Assembly: GCF_030815145.1 (NCBI RefSeq)
Contig: NZ_JAUSWJ010000001.1
Location: 4,144,501 to 4,208,500, forward strand
Direction: 5' to 3'
Length of the DNA: 64,000 nt
Source of the DNA: Kaistia geumhonensis
GTDB lineage: Bacteria; Pseudomonadota; Alphaproteobacteria; Rhizobiales; Kaistiaceae
Made by a program: the position numbers and the translations under genes. Within the stretch, counting starts at the first letter, position 1, and every line of letters starts with the position of its first letter. A model generated the notes under the pieces. That model made no database searches, had not been told where the DNA came from, and worked only from the letters and a program-made list of their open reading frames with translations. Below are positions 1 through 7,615 of this stretch, one piece after another.

Positions 1-264
1 AAGGTCTATGGCGGACCCTGGACCATGTGGTGGGATGCGAAAGACGACGACGCGAACGCCGACTGGCACCGCGCGATGACCGCGGCACTGCGTCCCTTCA
101 ACCTCGGCTACTATGTCGGCGAGGCCAACACCGTCGAGCGCCCGGCCACGGCTGTCGAGGCGTTCTCGCCGGAGAAGTGGCAGAGGCTTTGCGAACTCAG
201 GGACAAATACGACCCCGACCGCCTCTTCTTCGACTATTTCGACGGGTTTGCGGCCAGAGGCTAG
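1..264 (+). CDS. FAD-linked oxidoreductase, BBE-type C-terminus (partial)
   Basis: The reading frame is open from the first base of the window, so only the last 87 residues of a longer gene are present and the start lies outside. The visible part ends in a pattern typical of the berberine-bridge-enzyme (BBE) domain that closes FAD-dependent oxidases of the GlcD/6-hydroxynicotine-oxidase type: a W..L.ELRDKYDPDRLFFDYF block (about residues 64–83) just before the stop. In that family this segment packs against the substrate pocket, while the FAD-binding PCMH domain lies upstream and cannot be seen here. The substrate cannot be inferred. The next gene, moaB, converges from the right. Confidence 0.7.
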   Translation, partial: KVYGGPWTMWWDAKDDDANADWHRAMTAALRPFNLGYYVGEANTVERPATAVEAFSPEKWQRLCELRDKYDPDRLFFDYFDGFAARG

Positions 265-294
265 ACGCCATCGGTCTCGTGCCTCGGTGGCGCC

Positions 295-849
295 CTAGAC
301 GCGGAGCTTGCCGCGCTTCAGATGTTCGTCGAGACGAGGCATGATCTCGACGAAATTGCAGGGCTGGTGGCGATAGTCGAATTGCGGGGCGATGATGCCG
401 TCCCATGCATCCTTGCAGGCGCCGGTCGAGCCCGGGACGACGAAGACGAAGGTCGAGTTGGCGAGGCCGGCCGTTGCGCGCGACTGCACCGTCGAGGTTC
501 CGATCTTGTCGTAGCTGATACGGTGAAAGACGGCAGAAAAGCCGTCCATCCGCTTCTCGAACAACGGCTCCACCGCTTCCGGCGTCACGTCGCGGCCGGT
601 GAATCCGGTGCCGCCGGTTGTGATCACGACATCGATCGACGGCTCGGCGATCCAGCAGGAAACGATGGCACGGATTTCCTCGACGTCATCGGGCACGATC
701 GCCCGCTCGGCAAGGACATGGCCGGCCGACGTGATCCGGTCGGCGAGCGTCTGGCCGGACTTGTCGGTGTCCAGCGAGCGCGTGTCGGACACGGCCAGGA
801 CGGCGAAGCGGACGGGAATGAAGGGCAGCGTCTCGTCGATCCGGCTCAT
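295..849 (-). CDS. moaB: Molybdenum cofactor biosynthesis protein B (MoaB)
   Basis: A 184-residue protein of the MoaB/MogA fold, which in the molybdenum cofactor pathway binds molybdopterin; MogA-type members adenylylate it before metal insertion. The family signature TTGGTGFTGRDVTPEAV is visible near residues 77–93, and a second conserved block, FVVPGSTGACKDAWD, near residues 136–150. The length matches the stand-alone bacterial family. The ATG at 849 is the natural start, since the domain begins about 12 residues later. It is the last gene of a leftward block with ispE, 111 bp away. Molybdate transport genes lie about 46 kb to the right, so the genome handles molybdenum in at least two places. 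Whether this protein is catalytic or only scaffolding is not decided by sequence. Confidence 0.92.
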   Translation of the reverse strand: MSRIDETLPFIPVRFAVLAVSDTRSLDTDKSGQTLADRITSAGHVLAERAIVPDDVEEIRAIVSCWIAEPSIDVVITTGGTGFTGRDVTPEAVEPLFEKRMDGFSAVFHRISYDKIGTSTVQSRATAGLANSTFVFVVPGSTGACKDAWDGIIAPQFDYRHQPCNFVEIMPRLDEHLKRGKLRV

Positions 850-960
850 GGCACTTCCTGAGGATGAGGGTTCGGCTGTCGGCAGCGCCAGCCTGGCGCA
901 TCGGGCATCGGCTGGCCTTGATCTGGCGCAGGCGAGCAGCTTTCGCAGTCTGCCACGGTT

Positions 961-1869
961 TCAGCCCGTCCGCGACACGGCGCCGACCGAGGGGGCGGCA
1001 AGGGCGACCGGGCGTAGCCACCATGAGGCGTGTTGCTCTTCGAGCGTCGCCGCCGCCCGACGCGCCGACTCGCTGTCGGGAAAGAGCCCGAAGACGGTGG
1101 CGCCCGACCCTGACATGCGGGCGAAGAGGCATCCCGGGCTGGCGGCCAGCCGATCCTCGACCGCCGCGATCACAGGCGCCTCCAGCCGGGCCGGGCCGGC
1201 GAGATCGTTGCGCGTCGCGGCCTCCAGGAAGGCGGCGAGCGCCGCCGCATCACGGAAGACGGGGAGCGCGTCCGGCAAGGGCGGATTGTCGGGCCGTTCG
1301 AGCCGCCGGAAGACGGCCGGCGTCGAGACGCCGATCCCCGGATTGGCGAGAACCATGTGGAAGGGCGGCAGCCCCTCCCAGGCGGTCAGCGCCTCGCCGA
1401 TGCCGCGGGCCCGCAGCGGCCGGCTGGCAAGGCACATCGGCCCGTCGGCGCCGAGCTTCATCGCACAGGCGGCAAGGCCGCTTTCATCCCGGATGCCGTT
1501 CAGCGCCGCGAGCAGCCGCAGCGTCGCCGCCCCATCCGCTGAACCGCCACCGATGCCGGAGGCGAGCGGCAGGTTCTTTTCGAGGCGGAGTGGAGGGATC
1601 GCGGCGCCCGGATAGTGGGCCGCGAAGATCATCGCGGCGCGCAGGACGAGATTGTCCGAACCGGCGGCGAGGCCGGCTGCGAACGGCCCCTCGATCGCAA
1701 GCGGCGTCGCGACGGGCGCCGCCGGTACCGCCTCGATCATGTCGCCGAACGCGGCGAACACGACGAGGCTGTCGAGGCTGTGATAGCCGTCCGGCCGGCG
1801 GCCGACGACATGCAGCGCCAGATTGATCTTTGCCGGCGCCAGAGCGCGCGCGAGCGGAGCCGATGCCAC
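961..1869 (-). CDS. ispE: 4-diphosphocytidyl-2-C-methyl-D-erythritol kinase (IspE)
   Basis: IspE phosphorylates CDP-methylerythritol with ATP in the non-mevalonate isoprenoid pathway. The 302-residue protein shows the GHMP-kinase features: the N-terminal APAKINLALHV with the conserved lysine, the glycine-rich ATP loop PLASGIGGGSADGA, the LGADGP segment carrying the catalytic aspartate, and the C-terminal MSGSGATVFGLF motif. The frame stays open far upstream, but that part overlaps the TPR gene and is not coding. I place the start at the GTG at 1869–1867, 14 bp after the TPR stop, where homology begins; no strong Shine–Dalgarno sequence is visible, so translational coupling is likely. The polyprenyl diphosphate synthase upstream in the same block uses products of this pathway. 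Confidence 0.9.
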   Translation of the reverse strand: MASAPLARALAPAKINLALHVVGRRPDGYHSLDSLVVFAAFGDMIEAVPAAPVATPLAIEGPFAAGLAAGSDNLVLRAAMIFAAHYPGAAIPPLRLEKNLPLASGIGGGSADGAATLRLLAALNGIRDESGLAACAMKLGADGPMCLASRPLRARGIGEALTAWEGLPPFHMVLANPGIGVSTPAVFRRLERPDNPPLPDALPVFRDAAALAAFLEAATRNDLAGPARLEAPVIAAVEDRLAASPGCLFARMSGSGATVFGLFPDSESARRAAATLEEQHASWWLRPVALAAPSVGAVSRTG

Positions 1870-1883
1870 GGAAGAACTGCGCG

Positions 1884-3839
1884 CTACGGCGTCGTGACCT
1901 TCGGAACCTCGATCACGAAGCCGGGGATGAGCCGGTTGGGATTGCGCAGCTTGCCGCGATTGGCCTCGATGAGCTTCATGTAGAGCTCGCCATTGCCATA
2001 GACGCGCTCGGCGATCTTCCAGAGGCTGTCGCCCTCGACGACGGTCACCGAATCCGGCGTCGCCGGTGCATCGCCTGACATGGTGGCGTCGGTCACCGTG
2101 TTCCCCGTGGTCGAGGCGACGCGGCTTTCCTCGACCTTGTCGAGACCATGCGCCAGCTTGGCGAGGATGCGCTCCTTGGCCTCGGGCTCGGGATCCATGT
2201 CGCGGGCATGCGACCACTGGAAGGTCGCCTCCAGCTTGCGGCCTACCTTCCAGTAGGCGTCGCCGAGGTGATCGTTGATCGTGGCATCGTCCGGCTTGAG
2301 GGCGATGGCGCGCTCGAGCTGCGCGACCGCCTCGTCGTAGCGGCCGGTGCGATAATAGGCCCAGCCGAGGCTGTCGACGATGTAGCCGTCGTCCGGCTTC
2401 AGCTCGACCGCCTTCTTGATCATGGCCATGCCGCGATCGAGATTGACCGACTTGTCGATCCAACTGTAGCCGAGATAGTTCAGCACCTGCGCCTCGTTGG
2501 GCGAGAGCTTGAGCGCCTCCTCGAGATCGGCCTCGGCCTTCGGCCAGTCGCCGGCGCGCTCGAAGGCGATGCCGCGATAGTAATAGAGCAGCCAGTTGCG
2601 CGGATCCGACGGCTCGATGGCGGCCAGCGCCTTCGTGTACATGTCTGCGGATTCGAGATAGCGCTTGTTGCCGCGATAGATTGTGCCGAGGCTGGTCAGC
2701 GCCTCGAAATCCTTCGGATTGGCCGCGACGAGGCGCTTCAGATGCCGGATGGCGTCGTCGGTGCGCTGCATCGCGTCGAGATTGACGGCGATCTGCATCT
2801 CGGCCGCGCGATAGAGCGGCGAAGTCTTCGGCACCTGCTGGAAGATGGCGATCGAGCGCTCGAACTGCTGCGAGCCCTGCAGAACGTCGCCGAGCGCCAT
2901 GATCATGAGGTCGGACTTCGGATCGAGATAGCGCGCAAGCTGCAGATAGACGATTCCGAGCTCGTCGCCGCCCTTCTCGGTGCTGAGCGCCGAGCCGATG
3001 CCGTAAAGCACTTCGGCCGCGCCCTGCTGAACGGTGGTGACGAGCGGCGCCGGCTTCTTGCCGGACTTGATCTCGTCGGCAAGGCGGACTGCGAGCGGCT
3101 GCGTCGGACCGCTCTTCAGGAAGCCCTCCAGCGCCTTCAGCGCCTCGTCCTTCTTGCCGGCGCGGGCGAGCATGCGGGCATAAGCCTCGACGATGCGCAT
3201 CGAGCCGCTGTCGTCCTTGTAGGCCTTGGCGATCGTGGCGAGCGCCTCGTCATGGCGGCCGGCCATGTCGGCGATCAGCGCCATGTTGAAATTCTTGAAG
3301 GTGCCGTACCATTCCGGCCCCTGCATGGTGTCGACGATCTTGAGGGCTGCGTCGGTCTGGCCCTGTCCCTGCGCAGCCCAGGCGGCCAGCAGGCTCGCGG
3401 TGACATTGGCGAGCGTGCCGCGGTCGCCCTTGTCGAAGCGCTCGGCGCTTCCCTTGTAATCCTTGCGCTTCAGCGCCTCGATGCCGAGGACGATCTGCGC
3501 CATGCGGTTGCTGTCCTTCGCGACCGTGAGCCGCTCGGCGATCGGCAGCGCGTCTGCGACCTTTCCGGCGACCAGCAGCATGCTGAAGGTGCGGTCGAGA
3601 AGGACGGCGTTGTCGGGATCCTGTGCCAGCGCGTCCTCGAAGAAGACCGTCGCGGCGTCGATATCCGAGGTGCGGACGGCGCTCAGCGCCGAGAGATAAC
3701 TGCCGGCAAGCGTCGTGGCGGCATCCTCGGGAAGATAGTCGGCGATCGTCTTCTCAGCCCTCGCCGGGGAAGCGGCGAGCGTCAGAAGGGCGAGGCAGGC
3801 CGCCGCTTGGCGAAGGCGGCGGGCGCTCAGGGTCGTCAT
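1884..3839 (-). CDS. Secreted tetratricopeptide-repeat protein with C-terminal LysM domain
   Basis: A 651-residue protein starting at the ATG at 3839, chosen because MTTLSARRLRQAAACLALLT begins a good Sec signal peptide ending near ASPARA; the frame stays open further upstream but without signal character. The body consists of TPR motifs, clearest around the segments YYYRGIAFERAGDWPKAEAD, QVLNYLGYSWIDKSVNLDRG and IVDSLGWAYYRTGRYDEAVA (roughly residues 430–560). The last 50 residues form a LysM-like module (VVEGDSLWKIAERVYGNGEL ... LIPGFVIEVP). TPR proteins beside ispE and ispB-type genes are common in this order, but LysM implies binding to peptidoglycan, so this is probably a periplasmic scaffold at the cell wall. 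The exact function is unknown. Confidence 0.88.
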   Translation of the reverse strand: MTTLSARRLRQAAACLALLTLAASPARAEKTIADYLPEDAATTLAGSYLSALSAVRTSDIDAATVFFEDALAQDPDNAVLLDRTFSMLLVAGKVADALPIAERLTVAKDSNRMAQIVLGIEALKRKDYKGSAERFDKGDRGTLANVTASLLAAWAAQGQGQTDAALKIVDTMQGPEWYGTFKNFNMALIADMAGRHDEALATIAKAYKDDSGSMRIVEAYARMLARAGKKDEALKALEGFLKSGPTQPLAVRLADEIKSGKKPAPLVTTVQQGAAEVLYGIGSALSTEKGGDELGIVYLQLARYLDPKSDLMIMALGDVLQGSQQFERSIAIFQQVPKTSPLYRAAEMQIAVNLDAMQRTDDAIRHLKRLVAANPKDFEALTSLGTIYRGNKRYLESADMYTKALAAIEPSDPRNWLLYYYRGIAFERAGDWPKAEADLEEALKLSPNEAQVLNYLGYSWIDKSVNLDRGMAMIKKAVELKPDDGYIVDSLGWAYYRTGRYDEAVAQLERAIALKPDDATINDHLGDAYWKVGRKLEATFQWSHARDMDPEPEAKERILAKLAHGLDKVEESRVASTTGNTVTDATMSGDAPATPDSVTVVEGDSLWKIAERVYGNGELYMKLIEANRGKLRNPNRLIPGFVIEVPKVTTP

Positions 3840-3935
3840 GCAGGACACCGTGGGTTCAGACGAGACCGATGCGGTCGAGCTTCTGCCGCAAGCATGGCTG
3901 TTTTGCGGCCATGCGGCAAGCAACCCCGACCGACG

Positions 3936-4991
3936 TCAATGAGCGCGCTCGATACAGAAGTCGATGACCTCCACGAGGGCGCTGCGATGCGGGCTGTCCG
4001 GGAAGGCGCCGAGCGCATCGCGCGCGACAGCACCGTAATGGCGGGCACGCTCAACCGTATCGTCGATCGCATGATGACTGCGCAGCAGGCCGATCGCGCG
4101 CTCGAGATCGCCATCCGCGATCTCGCCCTTTTCCAGGACACGGCGCCAGAAGCCGCGCTCCGCCTCGGAACCGCGGCGGAAGGCGAGCACCACGGGGAGC
4201 GTGATCTTGCCCTCGCGGAAATCGTCGCCGACCTGCTTGCCGAGATCGGCCGAGGAGCCGCCGTAATCGAGCGCATCGTCGATGAGCTGGAAGGCGAGGC
4301 CGAGATTGGTGCCGTAGGAGCGGAAAGCGGCCCGGCCGCCGCGGTCGCCGCCGGCGATGATCGGCCCGACCTCGGCCGCCGCCGAGAACAGCGCCGCCGT
4401 CTTGGCCCGGATCACCGCGAGATATTCGTCCTCGGTGGTCGACATGTTCTTGGCGACCGAAAGCTGCATCACCTCGCCCTCGGCGATCACGGTCGCCGCG
4501 GTCGAGAGGACGTCGAGCGCATCGAGCGAGCCGACATCGACCATCATGCGGAAGGCCTGGCCGAGCAGGAAATCGCCGACCAGCACGCTCGCCTGGTTGC
4601 CCCAGAGCATGCGCGCCGCAAGCTTGCCGCGCCGCATGTCGCTTTCGTCGACGACATCGTCATGCAGCAGCGTCGCCGTGTGCATGAACTCGACGCTCGC
4701 CGCGAGCTTCACATGACCGTCGCCGCGATAGCCGCACAGCCGCGCCGCCGCGAGGGTCAGCATCGGGCGCAGCCGCTTGCCGCCCGACGAGATCAGGTGG
4801 TTGGCGACTTCGGGAATCATCGCGACGTCGGAGCCGGCCTTGGACAGGATGAGCTCGTTGACGCGCTGCATGTCGGCGGCGACGAGGTCGAGCAGGGGCT
4901 CGATGCTGGCCGACGCCTTCTTCTTGTTGTCCTCGAGCGGAATGACCAGACCCACAGGCTCGCTCCCGGAATTGCGATCTTGCGGGGACAA
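3936..4991 (-). CDS. ispB: Trans-polyprenyl diphosphate synthase (octaprenyl/decaprenyl type)
   Basis: A 351-residue all-trans polyprenyl diphosphate synthase that elongates farnesyl diphosphate with isopentenyl diphosphate to make the ubiquinone side chain. Both aspartate-rich magnesium sites are present: FARM as LLHDDVVDESDMRRG and SARM as LIDDALDYGG. The GGKRLRP substrate-binding block is also seen, near residue 70. The family is usually 320–340 residues; the extra N-terminal 20 residues are rich in Lys and Ser. Chain length (C40 or C50) cannot be read safely by eye; alphaproteobacteria usually make ubiquinone-10. It is the first gene of the leftward block and is transcribed away from the DUF2007 gene across a 158-bp divergent region. 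Confidence 0.88.
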   Translation of the reverse strand: MSPQDRNSGSEPVGLVIPLEDNKKKASASIEPLLDLVAADMQRVNELILSKAGSDVAMIPEVANHLISSGGKRLRPMLTLAAARLCGYRGDGHVKLAASVEFMHTATLLHDDVVDESDMRRGKLAARMLWGNQASVLVGDFLLGQAFRMMVDVGSLDALDVLSTAATVIAEGEVMQLSVAKNMSTTEDEYLAVIRAKTAALFSAAAEVGPIIAGGDRGGRAAFRSYGTNLGLAFQLIDDALDYGGSSADLGKQVGDDFREGKITLPVVLAFRRGSEAERGFWRRVLEKGEIADGDLERAIGLLRSHHAIDDTVERARHYGAVARDALGAFPDSPHRSALVEVIDFCIERAH

Positions 4992-5149
4992 TAGGGTCGA
5001 GGGTCGCGCCGAACAAGTGACAGGATGGCTCAGGCCTGGCGTTGGGGATTGCGAGGTTGCCAGCGTACCGGCGCGACCCTAGGTTCGGCCCATGGACGGA
5101 ACCGGGCCGAGGAAGGCTGCCGGACGCGTCGCTACGGCGCCGGAGCATC

Positions 5150-5389
5150 ATGGAAGAACTGATCCGGACCAATGACATGGTCCTCATTTCCTTCGCGGAA
5201 TCCCTGCTGAAGGAGGCCGGCATCGCCTATCTTCTGGCCGATCAGAACATGAGCGTCATCGAGGGGTCGCTCGGCGTGCTGCCGCGGCGGATTCTCGTCG
5301 ATGCCGACGCGCTCGACGAGGCACGCAAGCTCATGACCGATGCCGGCATCGGCGACGAGCTGAGGCCGAAGGCCCGCGATCGCGGATGA
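5150..5389 (+). CDS. DUF2007 domain protein
   Basis: A small 79-residue protein matching the DUF2007 (putative signal-transducing) family, with the pattern MEELIRTNDMVLISFAESLL, then GI.YLLADQNMSVIEGSLG and a C-terminal RILVDADALDEARKL helix. The ferredoxin-like fold resembles the P-II/CutA type, but no biochemical role is established. It starts at the ATG at 5150 and its stop overlaps the next start by 4 bp (ATGA), so it is translationally coupled to the methyltransferase. This pairing is common in the Hyphomicrobiales and suggests a shared, undefined role. Confidence 0.85.
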   Translation: MEELIRTNDMVLISFAESLLKEAGIAYLLADQNMSVIEGSLGVLPRRILVDADALDEARKLMTDAGIGDELRPKARDRG

Positions 5390-6186
5390 CCGAGGCGAGC
5401 CGCGACGCCTTTCTCGCCGGGCGGGTCACCGCGATGCAGCCGCGCGCCGGGCATCATCGATCGGGTCTCGATGCCGTTCTGCTGGCGGCAGCCTTCAGCG
5501 ATAAGGCGAAAGGGAGCATCGTCGATCTCGGCGCGGGCGCGGGCGTCGCCGGCTTCTGCCTTGCCGCGCGGGCCGAAGCCACCCGCGTGACGCTGGCCGA
5601 ACGGGAGGCGGGACTCGTTGCGCTCGGGCGCGCGGCGGCTGCGCTTCCCGAGAACGCCGCCTTCGCCGCCCGGCTCACTTTCGCCGAAGCGGACATCCTC
5701 GATGCGGGCGCGCGCGGGGCCGCCGGGCTCGTCGCGGACCGCTTCGACGGCGTGCTGATGAACCCGCCCTTTCACGACGAGGGCAGCGTGCGCGCCTCGC
5801 CGGATGGCGCGCGGGCACGGGCGCATGTCCTGGATCCCGGCGGTCTCGACGGATGGTTCCGCGCGGCGGCGGCGCTCCTGAAGGGCGGTGGCTCGCTGGC
5901 GGTGATCCTGCCCGCCGCCCGGCTCGGCGATCTTCTCGCATCCATGGCGCGGCGCTTCGGCGGCGTCACCGTCCTGCCGATCCATCCGAGGGCGGACGAG
6001 CCGGCGATCCGCGTGCTGGCGCGGGGCGTCAAGGGCAGCCGAGCGCCGATCACGCTGCTGCCCGGCCTCGCGCTGCACGAAGGGGAGGGCAACGCGGCGT
6101 CGAAGGCGGCGCGCGCGATGCTCGGGGATGGCGCTTCGCTCGCCGATGTCCATATGTCATGGCGAAGGCTCGGCTTCGATCCCTGA
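5386..6186 (+). CDS. trmN6: tRNA1(Val) (adenine(37)-N6)-methyltransferase family protein
   Basis: A 266-residue class I SAM-dependent methyltransferase of the TrmN6/YfiC family, which methylates N6 of A37 in tRNA1-Val. Motif I is seen as VDLGAGAGVAGFCLA (about residues 45–59), and the adenine-methylating signature NPPF at MNPPFHDEG (about residue 126). The N-terminal QPRAGHHRSGLDAVLLAA block, also found in this family, precedes motif I. The start ATG overlaps the DUF2007 stop by 4 bp. E. coli YfiC is about 245 residues, so the length fits. The substrate is assigned by family resemblance only; other N5-glutamine or small-RNA methyltransferases share NPPF. Confidence 0.82.
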   Translation: MTEASRDAFLAGRVTAMQPRAGHHRSGLDAVLLAAAFSDKAKGSIVDLGAGAGVAGFCLAARAEATRVTLAEREAGLVALGRAAAALPENAAFAARLTFAEADILDAGARGAAGLVADRFDGVLMNPPFHDEGSVRASPDGARARAHVLDPGGLDGWFRAAAALLKGGGSLAVILPAARLGDLLASMARRFGGVTVLPIHPRADEPAIRVLARGVKGSRAPITLLPGLALHEGEGNAASKAARAMLGDGASLADVHMSWRRLGFDP

Positions 6187-6215
6187 GCGCCGTTCAAGCC
6201 CCGAAAGGTCCTGCC

Positions 6216-7094
6216 TTGCCGTCGTTGCCCGATTCGATACGCCGCCTGCTTCCCGCTCGATTCCGCAAGGATGAGGTCGTCGTGCCTGTCGTGCGCCTCT
6301 CCGGCGTCATCGGCCAGGTCTCGCCGCTTCGTCAGGGCATCTCGCTTGCTTCCGTCGCGCCGCAGCTGAAGCGGGCCTTCGCGATCAAGAAGGCGCCGAT
6401 GGTGGCTGTCGTCGTGAACTCGCCGGGCGGCTCGCCGGTGCAGTCGCATCTCGTCTACAAGCGCATCCGCGCTCTCGCGGAGGAGAACGGCCAGGAGGTC
6501 GTCGTCGCGGTCGAGGATGTCGCGGCTTCGGGCGGCTACATGATCGCACTCGCCGGCGATCACATTCTCGTTGATCCCAGTTCCGTGGTCGGGTCGATCG
6601 GTGTCGTTTCCGCCGGCTTCGGTTTCACTGGCCTGATCGAGAAGCTCGGCATCGAGCGGCGCGTGCACACGGCCGGCGAGAACAAGGCGATGCTCGACCC
6701 GTTCCAGCCGGAGCGCGAGAGCGACGTGCAGCATTTGAAATCGTTGCAGCGCGACGTGCACGACATGTTCATCGCGCTGGTTCAGGGCCGTCGCGGTGCA
6801 AGGCTCGCCGATGACCCGACCCTCTATTCGGGAGCGTTCTGGTCGGGCGCGCGCGGCGTGGAACTCGGCCTCGTCGACGAGGTTGGGGAACTGAGATCCT
6901 ATCTTCGCGGCCGCTTCGGCGAGGATGTCCGCCTGCAGCCGATCGAGGGCAAGCGCGGATTGCTCGGCCGCTTCGGCGGTAGCCGCGGCGTCGGCGCGGC
7001 GCGCCCCGTTTCGGGCGCATTCGTCGCAGAACTTGCGGGGGAAACGCTTGCGGCTGTCGAGGAGCGCGCGCTCTGGAACCGCTTCGGGCTTTGA
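6216..7094 (+). CDS. S49 family serine peptidase (SohB/SppA-like)
   Basis: A 292-residue S49 peptidase from the group that removes signal peptides or acts as a periplasmic or membrane protease. The nucleophile region ASGGYMIALAGD and the GSIGVVS block are present, as is the lysine-containing segment LYSGAFWSGARGVELGLVDEVG near the C-terminus. I chose the TTG at 6216, which has GAAAGG 7 bp upstream. An in-frame ATG at 6159 would overlap trmN6 by 28 bp and has no Shine–Dalgarno sequence. The chosen start removes a non-conserved tail and gives LPSLPDSIRRLLPARFRKDE. There is no clear signal peptide, so it may be a cytoplasmic-side or peripheral member. Its position beside glyS and glyQ is typical of this order. 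Confidence 0.86.
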   Translation: MPSLPDSIRRLLPARFRKDEVVVPVVRLSGVIGQVSPLRQGISLASVAPQLKRAFAIKKAPMVAVVVNSPGGSPVQSHLVYKRIRALAEENGQEVVVAVEDVAASGGYMIALAGDHILVDPSSVVGSIGVVSAGFGFTGLIEKLGIERRVHTAGENKAMLDPFQPERESDVQHLKSLQRDVHDMFIALVQGRRGARLADDPTLYSGAFWSGARGVELGLVDEVGELRSYLRGRFGEDVRLQPIEGKRGLLGRFGGSRGVGAARPVSGAFVAELAGETLAAVEERALWNRFGL

Positions 7095-7186
7095 TCGGCG
7101 CGCCGGTTGCGGTGCGCTGCGGAAAGAGTCATGCTGAGCTTTCGCGGTGCTCCACCGCCTGAGCCGGTCCGTGAAGGAAAGGTCAC

Positions 7187-7369
7187 ATGCCGCAACTCGT
7201 TTTCATCGCTCTGATCGGCGCCCTCGGCGTCGTTGCGGCACGCGCGCTCGCTCGCCAGCGCGCCGAGGCCCCGATTCGCGTTCGGCGGACCGACCGTTCC
7301 GGCCGTGCGATCCCGACGCTGGTGCAGGATCCCGTGACGGGCATCTACCACCCCGCTCGTCGCGACTGA
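7187..7369 (+). CDS. Small putative membrane-anchored protein
   Basis: A 60-residue protein I do not recognise functionally. One hydrophobic N-terminal segment (LVFIALIGALGVVAARALA, residues 4–22) is followed by a basic, polar tail ending DPVTGIYHPARRD. It has a convincing ribosome binding site (GGAAAGG about 5 bp before the ATG), and it follows the S49 peptidase by 92 bp in the same direction. Similar tiny single-pass proteins occur between the S49 gene and glyS in related genomes, which favours a real gene. The C-terminal half lies presumably in the cytoplasm. No function is proposed. Confidence 0.7.
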   Translation: MPQLVFIALIGALGVVAARALARQRAEAPIRVRRTDRSGRAIPTLVQDPVTGIYHPARRD

Positions 7370-7480
7370 TCGACCCTTCGATCCTTGTGCGGCGATCGTT
7401 CCGACAATCGACGCCGGCTCTCGCACGCTTTAGTTCTCAAGCGACTGGCCGGTTGGGCTCGTCGCGAGTTGGTTTTACAG

Positions 7481-7615
7481 ACTGACCACCCTCACATTCC
7501 AGCGTCGTCATGGCCGGGCTCGTCCCGGCCATCCACGTCTTTCTGTCTGCTCAGCCAACAAGTGAGCCGTGGATGCCCGGAACAAGTCCGGGCATGACGG
7601 CCTGAGAGGGTCAGT
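7481..7615. repeat. Compound inverted repeat (nested palindromes) between small ORF and glyS
   Basis: Two 31-bp arms, 7507–7537 and 7568–7598, are reverse complements of each other with a few mismatches, separated by 30 bp. Each arm is itself a palindrome: ATGGCCGGG...CCCGGCCAT in the left arm, ATGCCCGGA...TCCGGGCAT in the right. Outside them, ACTGACC at 7481 and GGGTCAGT near 7608–7615 form a further, less regular pair that ends at the glyS stop codon. The layout resembles the intergenic palindromic repeats dispersed through rhizobial genomes. Transcribed, it could fold into a long cruciform or hairpin between convergent genes and may end transcription from both sides. Confidence 0.8.

Noticed and set aside
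2148-4994. Open frame of 948 codons on the plus strand
   Set aside because: Antisense to the TPR and polyprenyl synthase genes, without homology or a ribosome binding site.
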